This document shows, one piece after another, positions 36,063-45,435 of a DNA stretch of 64,000 nucleotides. Numbering within the stretch: the first letter of the stretch is position 1; the number at the start of each line of letters is the position of its first letter. A program made the position numbers and the translations under genes. Source of the DNA: Burkholderia sp. PAMC 26561 (GTDB lineage: Bacteria > Pseudomonadota > Gammaproteobacteria > Burkholderiales > Burkholderiaceae); NCBI RefSeq assembly GCF_001557535.2, contig NZ_CP014309.1:1-64000 (forward strand), given 5' to 3'. Under the pieces are notes generated by a model. That model was not told the DNA's origin. It saw only the letters and a program-made list of their open reading frames with translations, and did not search any database.

Positions 36063-36221
36063 ATGAAAGCCGTTTCAATCTGCATACTTCTCGTGGTGCT
36101 TTTGGCAGGGTGTTCGCCGCCGCAGCCACCGCAGCCATCGGGCGCGTGGGTCCCTGTCAATCATCCGCCGTCAGTGTCGTCATCCGCTGCGCCGTTGTCG
36201 ACTGCGTCAAAGGGAGCATGA
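36063..36221 (+). CDS. virB7: VirB7-like lipoprotein
   Basis: This short gene encodes 52 aa: MKAVSICILLVVLLAGCSPP, then a Pro/Ser-rich tail with WVPVNHPPSV. The lipobox LLAGC puts the lipidated cysteine at residue 17. The stop is two bases before the virB8 ATG. Size, lipobox and position between the Eex-like gene and virB8 all fit VirB7, which anchors VirB9 in the outer-membrane core complex. Confidence 0.82.
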   Translation: MKAVSICILLVVLLAGCSPPQPPQPSGAWVPVNHPPSVSSSAAPLSTASKGA

Positions 36222-36223
36222 TC

Positions 36224-37099
36224 ATGTTTTCAAAACGCAAGCGCCCGCACGCGTCCGCGCTCGTGATGGGTGACCAAGCCGTTGCGGTACCTGGTTCCGG
36301 CGAGACAGAGCCTACCGAAAAGAATGGCTCTGCCATTGCGACCGGACGTTGGTACTTGCAACAAGCGTTGAAGTTTGAAGCGTCCAAGCAGGAGCAACAG
36401 GCCAGGCAAACCAAACTCGCGTGGCGCGTTGCGATCGGCGCTGGCGCAATTGCGGTTGTTTCTATTATTGGTTCGGCAGCTTTAGTACAACTGAAGAGAC
36501 CCAACCCACCTGCTGTGTTGCGCATGAACGATACGACCGGGGTGGTCGACGTGCTGAATGTGAGCCCCAACAATCGGGAGATCTTCACCGAAAAAAACGA
36601 TCGCGCCGATTTGCGCCGTTATGTCGAGATGCGCGAGAGCTACGACTGGGAAACGATCCAGGACATGTTCGATGCCGTCAAGCTCATGTCAGCTGACAAG
36701 GAGCGTGACCAGTTCATCTCGATGTACTCACTGGCTAACGCCCCGCAAAAGGTGCTTAAGGACCAGTACCGTGTGATCGCGCGCGTGGGTGCGATCACGT
36801 TTGTCGGTAGCACAGCGCAGGTGTTCTTCTCACGCAAGCTCATCTCATTGAGCGGCAGCATGCCGCCCAAGACGGAGTACTGGGTGGCGACTATCGCCTA
36901 TCGCCATGATCACCTTCCGGAAAAAGCCAGTGAGCTGGAGATGGACCCGACAGGGTTTCGTGTCACCAGTTATGTCGTTGATCGAGACTGGACGCGCGCG
37001 TCTGACACGCTGACGCCCCTGCCCCCCGCACAGTCTGGCATTCAGCCGGTGCCACCTGCGGCCGCCGGTGCCGCCGTTCAGCGAGGTACCGCGCAATGA
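36224..37099 (+). CDS. virB8: VirB8-like assembly protein
   Basis: In this 291-aa protein a cytoplasmic N-terminus (MFSKRKRPHAS) is followed by one membrane helix near residues 80-100 (VAIGAGAIAVVSIIGSAALV) and the NTF2-like periplasmic domain. The latter has RADLRRYVEMRESYDW and YWVATIAYRHD. The C-terminal 25 residues are Pro/Ala-rich. The start at 36224 is fixed by virB7, which would be overrun by the longer reading. Confidence 0.9.
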   Translation: MFSKRKRPHASALVMGDQAVAVPGSGETEPTEKNGSAIATGRWYLQQALKFEASKQEQQARQTKLAWRVAIGAGAIAVVSIIGSAALVQLKRPNPPAVLRMNDTTGVVDVLNVSPNNREIFTEKNDRADLRRYVEMRESYDWETIQDMFDAVKLMSADKERDQFISMYSLANAPQKVLKDQYRVIARVGAITFVGSTAQVFFSRKLISLSGSMPPKTEYWVATIAYRHDHLPEKASELEMDPTGFRVTSYVVDRDWTRASDTLTPLPPAQSGIQPVPPAAAGAAVQRGTAQ

Positions 37100-37941
37100 C
37101 GTTCATATTGAAGTTGGGGTGCAGCGCACATGCGTTGGCCACCTCCTCTGCGATCGCGGCCGCTGTGTGCGCGCTCCCTGCTCACGCGTTGACGACACCT
37201 GGACCGTGTGGCACGGACGCCCATATTCGCTGTGCTGTGTTCGATTCGACGGAAGTTTATCGCGTGCCGTTTCGGGCTGGTACCGCAACACTTATCCAGC
37301 TGGAGCCCGGCGAGGTGATCGATGGTCCTGCATCCGGGATGGGTATGGGCGATTCGAAGGCCTGGAAAGTGGGTGCGAAGAGCAATTGGATTTTGTTCAA
37401 GCCCACGGAGGCGCATGCGGATACCAATTTGATTTTGGTCACTGATCGCCGACGCTATGCGGTTGAGCTCGTCACCGCAGATCGTGGCGAGGCTGCTGTG
37501 TGGTCGCTCAATTTCACCTATCCGGACACGCGAGCGCGTGAGGCGCAGGCGACGGCCAAGAAACAGGCGCTGGCCGCCGACCGCGCGCGTAGCAGCGCGG
37601 CAACCTCCGTTCACGCAAACGAGAACTTCGACATGCAGGGCGATACCGTGCTTGCGCCTACGTCGATGTGGGACGACGGTCGTTTCACGTATTTCCGATA
37701 CGCCACGACACGTGATTTGCCGGACATCAATCGCGTGCTTCCAGACGGATCGGAAGCGTTGGTGAATTCGCATGTGGATGGTGACACGGTTGTCGTGCAC
37801 GAGACGGCGGCCAAGTTCATGTTGCGCCTTGGGCAGTCAGTGCTGGGGGTGCGCAACAACGGCTACACGCCCGACGGTCAGTTCAACACGACCGGCACCA
37901 CGGTTCCCGGCACCGTGCGCATCACGAAGGAGCATCAGTAA
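37096..37941 (+). CDS. virB9: VirB9-like outer-membrane core protein
   Basis: This 281-aa protein has a signal peptide ending LPAHA. The body is typical VirB9: VYRVPFRAGTATLIQLEPGEVI, NWILFKPTEAHADTNLILVTDRRRYAVEL, and a C-terminal beta domain with RFTYFRYATTRDLP and NGYTPDGQFNTTGTTVPGTVRI. It overlaps virB8 by ATGA and virB10 by one base. Confidence 0.93.
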   Translation: MTFILKLGCSAHALATSSAIAAAVCALPAHALTTPGPCGTDAHIRCAVFDSTEVYRVPFRAGTATLIQLEPGEVIDGPASGMGMGDSKAWKVGAKSNWILFKPTEAHADTNLILVTDRRRYAVELVTADRGEAAVWSLNFTYPDTRAREAQATAKKQALAADRARSSAATSVHANENFDMQGDTVLAPTSMWDDGRFTYFRYATTRDLPDINRVLPDGSEALVNSHVDGDTVVVHETAAKFMLRLGQSVLGVRNNGYTPDGQFNTTGTTVPGTVRITKEHQ

Positions 37942-39221
37942 TGAACGGAATCGAATCTGGCTCGGAACGTGAAGGTCATGGCCACGACGGCGAAGGAAAT
38001 CCTTCAGGGATGTCATCGATATCGGGAGAGGCGGGCGCTGGGGCCACGGGTGGTATGGCCGGCGATCGCGGGATGCCGAACCTCAAGCAGACGCGCAAGA
38101 AAGCGAATGTCAACAAGTTGACCGCTGTGGCGATCGCCGTGATCGCCTTGGCGACCGTGACATTAGGTGGTGCGATGTTCGCCAAGCGTTTGCAGGACCA
38201 GCACAACCAGGCCAAGGCTGATTCGCGCGCAGCACCGAAGGAAATGGGCGCTGATACTGGACACGATTTTGCAGTGGATGCGGACCGTTTGAAGCGCGAA
38301 AAAGCCGCAGCGGCCGAGCAAGCGTCCATTGCGGCCGCGCAGTCAGCCGCATCGATGCCCGTGCCGAGCGGCGCGCCCGCGAGTGCTGTCGCGATAACAA
38401 GCACTGGCGCGCGTGGGGGCGCGGCGGCACAACCCGCGCCACACGTGGAGACCGTTGCGGAGCGACGTCTCGATGGAGATGTATTGCTGAACAATGGCGG
38501 CAGTGGCGCTCCGAATGACACCAGAAGTAGCAGTGGCAAGGGCGCAAGTCTCGTCCCTGTTGTCGCGCGCGGCGTCACCGGCGGTCTGGATGACCGGCTC
38601 ACGCCCTCGGCGCTAGCCAGCGTCAAAGCGAGCTTTCTCCCTGATCTGGACTATCTGCTCAAGCGGGGGATCATCATCCCGTGCGGTCAGAGGACCAAGA
38701 TCGTTACAACCTATCCTGGCGCGACTTCCTGCATCGTTACCAAGGACGTGTACTCAGCAGACGGTCAAACACTCCTGATCGAGCGTGGCAGCGAAGCTAC
38801 CGGTGAACAGCGCACCTCGCTCATGCAGGGTCAGGCGCGCATCTTCGTGCTGTGGTCACGCATCGATATGCCCAATGGCGTCACCATTCCATTGGACTCG
38901 CCGGGCTCGGATTCGCTTGGCGCAAGCGGACTTAATGCCTACGTCGATACCCATTTCTGGGATCGTTTCGGCGGCGCCATCATGGTGAGCCTCATTGGCG
39001 ACTTTGGGCAGGCCGCGAGCAACCGGTCGCTTGGCAGCGGCAACAACCAGATTCAGTTTTCGAACACCTCGTCGGCTGGGCAAAGCCTGGCTGACGACAC
39101 CCTCAAAAACACCATCGATATCCCGCCGACCGCGTACTCGAATCAGGGTTCCGCGTTGAACATTTTCGTGGCACGCGATGTGGACTTCAGGAGCGTCTAT
39201 GACCTCGAACACCAGCAGTAA
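37941..39221 (+). CDS. virB10: VirB10-like channel scaffold
   Basis: In this 426-aa protein a single membrane helix near residues 55-75 (AVAIAVIALATVTLGGAMF) separates a cytoplasmic tail from a Pro/Ala-rich periplasmic spacer. The TrbI/VirB10 beta-barrel follows (LKRGIIIPCGQRTKIVT, LIERGSEATGEQ, GLNAYVDTHFWDRFGGAIMVSLI, VARDVDF). It bridges the inner and outer membrane parts of the channel. Its end overlaps the virB11 start. Confidence 0.93.
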   Translation: MNGIESGSEREGHGHDGEGNPSGMSSISGEAGAGATGGMAGDRGMPNLKQTRKKANVNKLTAVAIAVIALATVTLGGAMFAKRLQDQHNQAKADSRAAPKEMGADTGHDFAVDADRLKREKAAAAEQASIAAAQSAASMPVPSGAPASAVAITSTGARGGAAAQPAPHVETVAERRLDGDVLLNNGGSGAPNDTRSSSGKGASLVPVVARGVTGGLDDRLTPSALASVKASFLPDLDYLLKRGIIIPCGQRTKIVTTYPGATSCIVTKDVYSADGQTLLIERGSEATGEQRTSLMQGQARIFVLWSRIDMPNGVTIPLDSPGSDSLGASGLNAYVDTHFWDRFGGAIMVSLIGDFGQAASNRSLGSGNNQIQFSNTSSAGQSLADDTLKNTIDIPPTAYSNQGSALNIFVARDVDFRSVYDLEHQQ

Positions 39222-40365
39222 TGTCGGGTCCGCCCATGCTGCGTCAATCCATACTGCATCGACCCATTTCGATTCGAGCAAAACAGTCCGCAGCTATCTT
39301 GGTTCAACCGGCATTGCCGAAAAAATGGCGACCCAAGGTGTCACAGAAGTGACGATCAACCGTCCACATGAGATGTGGACCGAGACGGTCGATGGATGGC
39401 AGCAACACGCAGCGCCCGCCCTGTCGTTCGATCTTTGCAAGAAGCTGGCGGACGCGTTGACGATCTACAACAAGGCGTCCCCGCCTTTGTCAGCCCTCGC
39501 GCCAATCAAGCCAGTGCGCTTGCCCGACGGCGAACGCGGCCAGGTCATGACTGCGCCCGCGTGTGAGCCGGGCACAGTCTCGATGACCATCCGAATTCCG
39601 AGCACGGTTCGCTTTTCCAAAGACGATTATGTTCGTGCGGGCACGCTGACAGGGTTCGTGGATGTATCTCCGTCGGTGCTTGCGGGATCGGCTGCTGTAC
39701 GGCGTATGCCTGGCTTGTTGGATGACGGTGTTCGGGATGCTGCACCCATCGAATTTGTGCCGGCCGGCGTCACGCTTGCGCCCTTCGAGCTGGAGATGCT
39801 TGCGGCGAAAGCAACGCGCAACGTTCCGCGGCTATTCGAGCTGGCGATCAAGCACAAGCTCAACATCGTGACGGTTGGTGGTGTCGGGTCCGGTAAGACG
39901 ACCCTCATGAAGATGTTGGCCGATCTCGTGCCACCCACCACGCGCATTGGCACGATCGAAGACACGCACGAACTGTCGTTGCCGAACCATCCCAACCACG
40001 TGCACATGTTCTTTAGCGACAGCTTGCCGGCGAAAGAAATCGTCCGCTCGACGTTGCGCATGAAATTCGACCGCGTGTTTTTGACCGAGCTGCGCGGCGA
40101 TGAAACGTGGGATTACCTCACGCTGCTTAATACCGGTACCGATGGCGGCATGACCTCCGTGCATGCGAACGATTGCGCGTCTGCCTTCTCGCGAATCGCG
40201 ACACTGGTCAAGGCAAGCCAGGTTGGCCAGACGCTCGACTGGAGTTACATCCTGCATGAGGTGAAGACCACCATCGACGTCGTGCTCTTCATGGAACGGA
40301 AACGCCTGACCCAGATCCACTACGACCCGGTGGAGAAGTGGAAGCTCTTGCGGGGGCTCGCATAA
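39199..40365 (+). CDS. virB11: VirB11-like ATPase
   Basis: This 388-aa protein has the Walker A motif GGVGSGKTTLMK near residue 228, the Asp box IGTIEDTHEL near 254, Walker B LTELRGDETWD near 297 and the His box GTDGGMTSVHAND near 315. The ATG at 39199 is chosen because it overlaps virB10 by only 23 bases; an upstream Met gives a non-family extension. The hexameric ATPase switches VirB4 and VirD4 between pilus assembly and DNA transfer. Confidence 0.93.
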   Translation: MTSNTSSNVGSAHAASIHTASTHFDSSKTVRSYLGSTGIAEKMATQGVTEVTINRPHEMWTETVDGWQQHAAPALSFDLCKKLADALTIYNKASPPLSALAPIKPVRLPDGERGQVMTAPACEPGTVSMTIRIPSTVRFSKDDYVRAGTLTGFVDVSPSVLAGSAAVRRMPGLLDDGVRDAAPIEFVPAGVTLAPFELEMLAAKATRNVPRLFELAIKHKLNIVTVGGVGSGKTTLMKMLADLVPPTTRIGTIEDTHELSLPNHPNHVHMFFSDSLPAKEIVRSTLRMKFDRVFLTELRGDETWDYLTLLNTGTDGGMTSVHANDCASAFSRIATLVKASQVGQTLDWSYILHEVKTTIDVVLFMERKRLTQIHYDPVEKWKLLRGLA

Positions 40366-40491
40366 ATGACCGATGCAAGATGCCCGTGTTTCCAATTGAC
40401 GCTGCGTCCGGGTTGGTCGCAGCCGGTGATTGGACCACTCGGATGTTTGGTCCCGGCGATGCAGTCAGCTGCGTTTAGGTCACGGACATGA
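40366..40491 (+). CDS. Possible 41-aa ORF linking virB11 and virD4
   Basis: The ATG follows the virB11 stop with no gap (TAAATG), and its TGA overlaps the virD4 ATG (ATGA). The product MTDARCPCFQLTLRPGWSQP and onwards has three cysteines and no known family. The exact fit between two coupled genes supports translation, at least for coupling. Confidence 0.4.
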   Translation: MTDARCPCFQLTLRPGWSQPVIGPLGCLVPAMQSAAFRSRT

Positions 40492-42497
40492 CGATTCAAT
40501 CAAAGATCCTCGTGAGCGCACTTGCAGCCGCCGGCGTTGCGGCCGTTGCGGTGGGCGGCCAGTACGCGGGCGCTGCGCTCTTCGCAAAAATGCAGCACTT
40601 GCCGTCGTCGGTGGTTGGCATCTTTACGTTGCGCGACTACTGGCATGCCTATGGCGATGTACCTGCCGTCAAGAAAGCGCTTGCCGCATGTACGTTTGTG
40701 TCGATGGCCATTCCCGTTGGTGCGATCACGGCTGCTTGCTTTGCTGCGTTCGGTACGGCCAAACGCGAGCTTCATGGCAGTGCTCGGTTCGCGAAGGCGC
40801 ATGAAATCCGCAAGACCGGATTACTCGATGGCGAAGACGGCAAGCCCGCGCTGATCGTCGGCAAGTATCGAGGCAAATATCTGACTTTTCCGGGCCAGCA
40901 ATTTATCATGCTCGCCGCGCCTACGCGATCGGGAAAAGGCGTGGCCGTAGCGATCCCGAATCTCCTCACCTATCCGGATTCGATGGTCGTCCTGGACTTG
41001 AAGCTGGAGAACTATAAGTACACGTCCGCCTACCGACAAAAGTATGGGCAGAAGGTATTCCTGTGGGCTCCCTTTGCGGAAGATGGCAAGTCGCACGGGT
41101 GGAATGTGTTCGACTCGATCGCTCATCGCCCGGAGCATCTTCGCATTGGCGACGTACAGGCGATTGGCCTTAAGTTCTATCCAACCAACGTCGAGGCCAA
41201 AACCAAGTTCTGGAATGACCTAGCGCGCAACCTGTTCGTGGGCTTAAGCCTGTATCTCATGGAGACGGCGAGCACAGAGCGCTATTGCACGCTTGGCGAG
41301 ATCTTCCGTCAGTCGTCCGGCATGGGGAGACCGATCAAGGAGCACATCGCGCAGTTGCGGGCCACTAAAGGTCTGTCTGAGGCGTGTACCGGTGCATTGA
41401 ACCGTTTCCTGGCGTCCGGCGACGAGGTTCTGTCTTCGATCTTGTCGACCTTCAATGCGCCGTTGCTGATTTTTGATAACCCGATCGTCGACGCGGCGAC
41501 CAGCCATTCGTCCTTTGACATCAACGAAGTGCGCCGCCAGCGCATGACGATCTATATCGGGATCCAACCAAACCGGCTCGAGGACGCAGCGCTTCTCGTG
41601 AACCTGTTCTTTTCACAGCTGATCGATCTGAACACTTCGGTGCTGCCCGAGCACGACGCGTCGCTCAAATATCAATGCACGCTGGTGCTCGACGAGTTCA
41701 CGGCCATTGGCCGAGTGAACATCATCGATACGTCGAACGCGTTCATTGCGGGCTATGACCTGCGCTTGCTCACGATTATCCAGGCGGTGTCACAGATGGA
41801 ACGCCCGTCGTTGTATGGCAAGGAAGGTACGCGCACGCTCGTCGTGAACCACGCGGCCAAGGTGGTTTATCCGCCTAAGGATCATCAGGAAGCGAAGGAT
41901 CTGTCCGACGCACTGGGCTATTTCACGGAAACGTCGATTTCAAAAAGCAGGACGCCCGGTAAGCCGCGCGGTGAGAATCATTCGGATCAGAAGCGCGCGC
42001 TGATGATGCCGCAAGAGCTCGAAGAGATGGGACAGGACGAGGAAATCTTGCTCGGCTTTGGTAAGCCGATCCGCTGTAAGAAAGCGTTCTATTACAACGA
42101 TCCGGTGTTTGTGGACCGACTCAAGGAAATGAGCCCGTCGTTGCGCGGTCTTGGCGAAGACCTGCCGACCGAGACGCAGCTTAAGGCGGCCGCAGGCGCG
42201 AACGAGCTCTGCACAGGCGATGTGCCAGTAATTGATCCGATCGAATGGCAGGCAAAGCGTCGCGCCGCGACCGCAGTACGGCGTGAGGACGGAACGCGCG
42301 TCGCGCGGGCGACGGATCTCGTTGCGATGCGAGATGCCGAGGTGTCAGTCGCGCTCGCGGCCGTGCTCGCCGAAGGCGTCTATGCCGACTTGCTGGAACT
42401 AACCGGCAAGCGATTCAACTTCGCGGACACAGGTAGCCAGGCCAGCGCGGCCCGTGGCTCTCGTTCGCCTATTCAAGAGGAAATCACTCATGGCTGA
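40488..42497 (+). CDS. virD4: VirD4-type coupling protein
   Basis: In this 669-aa protein two N-terminal membrane helices (ILVSALAAAGVAAVAVGGQYAGAALF and ALAACTFVSMAIPVGAITAACFAAF) anchor the coupling ATPase. Walker A lies near residue 143 (APTRSGKGVAVAIPNLL) and Walker B near 400 (TLVLDEFTAIG). It brings the relaxosome, with relaxase and MobC encoded downstream, to the VirB channel. Its stop lies inside the start of the following LPD7 gene. Confidence 0.93.
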   Translation: MTIQSKILVSALAAAGVAAVAVGGQYAGAALFAKMQHLPSSVVGIFTLRDYWHAYGDVPAVKKALAACTFVSMAIPVGAITAACFAAFGTAKRELHGSARFAKAHEIRKTGLLDGEDGKPALIVGKYRGKYLTFPGQQFIMLAAPTRSGKGVAVAIPNLLTYPDSMVVLDLKLENYKYTSAYRQKYGQKVFLWAPFAEDGKSHGWNVFDSIAHRPEHLRIGDVQAIGLKFYPTNVEAKTKFWNDLARNLFVGLSLYLMETASTERYCTLGEIFRQSSGMGRPIKEHIAQLRATKGLSEACTGALNRFLASGDEVLSSILSTFNAPLLIFDNPIVDAATSHSSFDINEVRRQRMTIYIGIQPNRLEDAALLVNLFFSQLIDLNTSVLPEHDASLKYQCTLVLDEFTAIGRVNIIDTSNAFIAGYDLRLLTIIQAVSQMERPSLYGKEGTRTLVVNHAAKVVYPPKDHQEAKDLSDALGYFTETSISKSRTPGKPRGENHSDQKRALMMPQELEEMGQDEEILLGFGKPIRCKKAFYYNDPVFVDRLKEMSPSLRGLGEDLPTETQLKAAAGANELCTGDVPVIDPIEWQAKRRAATAVRREDGTRVARATDLVAMRDAEVSVALAAVLAEGVYADLLELTGKRFNFADTGSQASAARGSRSPIQEEITHG

Positions 42498-44667
42498 AAA
42501 TAAACCCATCGATTCATCACGCGCAGGCCACGATGCTAGCAAAGAAGCGTCTGACGCGTCAGAAATAACCGCCATCAAGGCGGCTCGTGACGCGTTCTTC
42601 GCGCGTGCTCGGGATGGTCGAGCAATGCCCGAACCGTCGTCACCAGAAGTTCTCCGTGCCAGCACAGCAACTCCGACAGTACGCGCCGCAGGGCTAACCG
42701 CTCAAGGCGTCGGCCGTGCCCCGAGCAACGTGTCGGAACCTATAAAGGCCCCTGAGGAGCGGATCGCGTCTCGCCATAGCGGCGATGGCATGTTGGCTGT
42801 CGGTGTGTTGTCTGATCTCGGCAGCGAGAGAGCCTATCGAGTATGGGCGTCGGGAGACTCGGAAGATCTGAAGCTAATCGCAGATCCGCAGGTGCGTGAA
42901 AAGGCGTTCGAGACGATTGTTGACAACATGCATATGCCGCAGTACCGAGAAGCTTTGTCGCAGGTCGATTACGGTCTGGAGCGCGAGGCGTTGCGAACTT
43001 TTAACGCACGCAGCGATATCAAAGTCGAAAGCCCCACGTCGGCCGCAAATAGCGCAGCGCAGGCCCCGGCTGCGGTCACACCTGTTAGCGCGCCGGCGGA
43101 TCTGTCCGCCGCCGCAACTACAGTGTCGACGCCGCAAGCGCCAAACGCGGCGCACGACAGCGAGGCCGTTGAGGAAAACGCCATCGAAGCGGTACCAGCC
43201 CCCACGCGCCAGATCTTGCCCAATCAAGTGCCGGATTCCGAGAAGCGCCGCGAAGCTGAGGAAAAGATCCCGCGCCGCAATGCCGGCGCGCGTCTGCTAG
43301 ACGCTTTTACGCGATCGCTTGTCGGCCGTGAGCGCACGGGCAGCGCTAACGAGATTTCTTCACCGGCTGTCATGACGAAGGACGGCTACGCCGTGCCTGA
43401 GGCAATTGCATCCCGCTACGTCGTGCGCGATGGCGATTTCTGGCGCTTTGATGAGAAGGATCCAAGCAACGCCGATAAGCATGAGCCGAAGTTCACCGAC
43501 AAAGGCCCGCGCCTGGCAACACGTGAAGACGATCGCGGCACGGCAGCAGACATGGTTACCGTTGCGCAAGCGAAGGGCTGGCAACAGATCACGCTCAAGG
43601 GAAGCGAACCGTTCCGTCGCAACGCATGGATGGAAGCCCAGCTTGCGGGAATCAAAACCCACGGATTCGAGCCGAAAGAACAAGACCGCGCGATGCTCGA
43701 AGCGGCACGCCGCGAGCTCGACACGTTGACCATCACCGCCGGTCAACGTGTCCCCGACGCTTCGCGACCGCAGTCGCCACCGACAGCGGCACCTACAACT
43801 GAACTGAGAGCCAAGCAGCCGCCCGAGCGTCGAGTGGACAACCTTAGTGCGGCTGCGTCCACCGCTGCGGCGCCAGTGGACACACTCTCACAGGCCGCGT
43901 CTGCTTCTCCGGCCACTCCTACCCCTTCAGAGCCCACCGCTCCGACTCCTTCTGTTAGATCGACAGAGCCGACCGCAATTTCAGCATCGGCCGAGCCAAT
44001 TGTTCCTGAAATACGCCCGGCCCCGGTACAGCCTAATCAAAACGTGCTCTTAGCGCATGGCGCAGCACCGTACAAGCACGACAAGGACAACGCTGACAGT
44101 TACTACGTCTCATATCGCGAATCCGACGGCGCCACAAAGACGGTATGGGGTAAGGATCTGGAACGCGCTATCCGGGATTCGGGCGCTGAGTCAGGTGACG
44201 CACTCACGCTTGAAAACCTCGGCTCGCGCCCGGTCACCGTCAATCGGTCGATCAAAGATACTGAAGGCAAGGTAGTAGGAGTCGAGCAAATCGAAACGCG
44301 GCTCAACGTCTGGGACATCCAGAAGCAGGAAAGACAATCTCCGGACGCTCAGGACTCGACCGCTTACGCAATGAACGTTGCGGGCTTGCGCGAACAGGTT
44401 GAGAAAGCGCTAGCGGGTCAGCCAGATAACGTCGTGCGGGAGGTGATGGATCGGCTGGCCGAGCGTCTTCAAGCCGGAATTGCAGTGCAGACGGAGCAGC
44501 ACAAGGCGCCCTCGCCCGCACGAGATCTGAAGCTGGCGATTGATACGCGCCTGGCTCAAGTCGATGTTGACCGCGAGGCCCGTCAAGCAATCGCACAAGC
44601 GCCAAAACCACAGCGCAATCCTGAGCGCGACGTCGCGAAACAAACCGCACCGAGCGTCGCGCGATAA
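42490..44667 (+). CDS. LPD7-domain plasmid protein
   Basis: This 725-aa protein starts at 42490, overlapping virD4 by 8 bases. Residues about 295-420 hold an LPD7-type domain (YVVRDGDFWRFDEKDPSNADKHEPKFTDKGPRLATREDD, then VAQAKGWQQITLKGSEPFRRNAWMEAQLAGI). Residues about 520-600 are a second module (DSYYVSYRESDGATKTVWGKDLERAIRD). Long Pro/Ala/Thr-rich linkers join them. Such domains occur in relaxases and in large plasmid proteins that travel or act with them. Its place after virD4 suggests a transfer accessory or a translocated protein, which is not shown by sequence alone. Confidence 0.68.
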   Translation: MAENKPIDSSRAGHDASKEASDASEITAIKAARDAFFARARDGRAMPEPSSPEVLRASTATPTVRAAGLTAQGVGRAPSNVSEPIKAPEERIASRHSGDGMLAVGVLSDLGSERAYRVWASGDSEDLKLIADPQVREKAFETIVDNMHMPQYREALSQVDYGLEREALRTFNARSDIKVESPTSAANSAAQAPAAVTPVSAPADLSAAATTVSTPQAPNAAHDSEAVEENAIEAVPAPTRQILPNQVPDSEKRREAEEKIPRRNAGARLLDAFTRSLVGRERTGSANEISSPAVMTKDGYAVPEAIASRYVVRDGDFWRFDEKDPSNADKHEPKFTDKGPRLATREDDRGTAADMVTVAQAKGWQQITLKGSEPFRRNAWMEAQLAGIKTHGFEPKEQDRAMLEAARRELDTLTITAGQRVPDASRPQSPPTAAPTTELRAKQPPERRVDNLSAAASTAAAPVDTLSQAASASPATPTPSEPTAPTPSVRSTEPTAISASAEPIVPEIRPAPVQPNQNVLLAHGAAPYKHDKDNADSYYVSYRESDGATKTVWGKDLERAIRDSGAESGDALTLENLGSRPVTVNRSIKDTEGKVVGVEQIETRLNVWDIQKQERQSPDAQDSTAYAMNVAGLREQVEKALAGQPDNVVREVMDRLAERLQAGIAVQTEQHKAPSPARDLKLAIDTRLAQVDVDREARQAIAQAPKPQRNPERDVAKQTAPSVAR

Positions 44668-44691
44668 ACCACACTTAATTAAGGAACGACC

Positions 44692-45435
44692 ATGAATATC
44701 GCCGTAATCAATTTTTCGGGCAACGTCGGCAAGAGCACGATTGCGCGGCATCTGCTAGCGCCGCGTGTTCGCGATGCCAAGGTCATCGCCGTTGAATCAA
44801 TTAATGCTGACGATGGCGCACAGGAGACTGACGAAAAATTTCGAGGTCGGCAGTTCTCGGAATTGCAAGCTCGTTTGTTGTCGGGGGATAACGTGGTGGT
44901 TGACGTAGGCGCATCCAATGTCGAGTCCTTCGTCGCGCTGATGAGCGAATACGACGGTTCGCATGACGATTTTGATTTGTTCGTCGTGCCCGTTGTCAGC
45001 GCGGAAAAACAGCAACGCGACACCGTTGCCACCCTCTTAAATCTCGCGAACATGGGTATTGCCCGCGAGAAAATTGTTGTGGTCTTCAATCAGGTCGATC
45101 GAGTGCTCGGATTTCAAGAAAGCCAATTCAGCTCAATCTTCAGCTTCTATAACCTGAAAAGGTCGTTTCGCCTGGATCGTGACGCAGTGCTCTACCAAAG
45201 CGACGTCTATAAGTATGCCGCCGAAGCTGGCCGCAGCATGGATGCCGTGTTGACAGACCCAACCGACTACAAATCAGCAATTGCAGAAACCCCAGCCAGT
45301 TCCGAGAAAAACCGGCTTGTCGCTCTTTTAGGTCTGCGTCGCTTGGCCTTACGCGTCAACGCCGAGCTCGACGCTGTATTTGAAGCAATCGTTCGTCCGG
45401 CCATGACGATTGCTGTTGGTGCGCGCGATGAGTGA
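44692..45435 (+). CDS. stbB: StbB-like ParA-family ATPase
   Basis: This 247-aa protein has the P-loop at the very start (IAVINFSGNVGKSTIARHLL), with a deviant Walker A. Then come DNVVVDVGASNVESF and LFVVPVVSAEKQQRDT in place of the usual second motif, and VVVFNQVDR. R388 StbB, a ParA-like ATPase needed for conjugation, has this layout. It is followed by an overlapping StbC-type membrane protein. Confidence 0.72.
   Translation: MNIAVINFSGNVGKSTIARHLLAPRVRDAKVIAVESINADDGAQETDEKFRGRQFSELQARLLSGDNVVVDVGASNVESFVALMSEYDGSHDDFDLFVVPVVSAEKQQRDTVATLLNLANMGIAREKIVVVFNQVDRVLGFQESQFSSIFSFYNLKRSFRLDRDAVLYQSDVYKYAAEAGRSMDAVLTDPTDYKSAIAETPASSEKNRLVALLGLRRLALRVNAELDAVFEAIVRPAMTIAVGARDE

Noticed and set aside
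42896..43300. Second-frame ORF inside the LPD7 gene, considered as another nested gene
   Set aside because: It is Arg/Pro/Gln-rich with no motif, and arises from the Ala/Pro-rich host frame. It lacks the features that support the nested gene in the relaxase.
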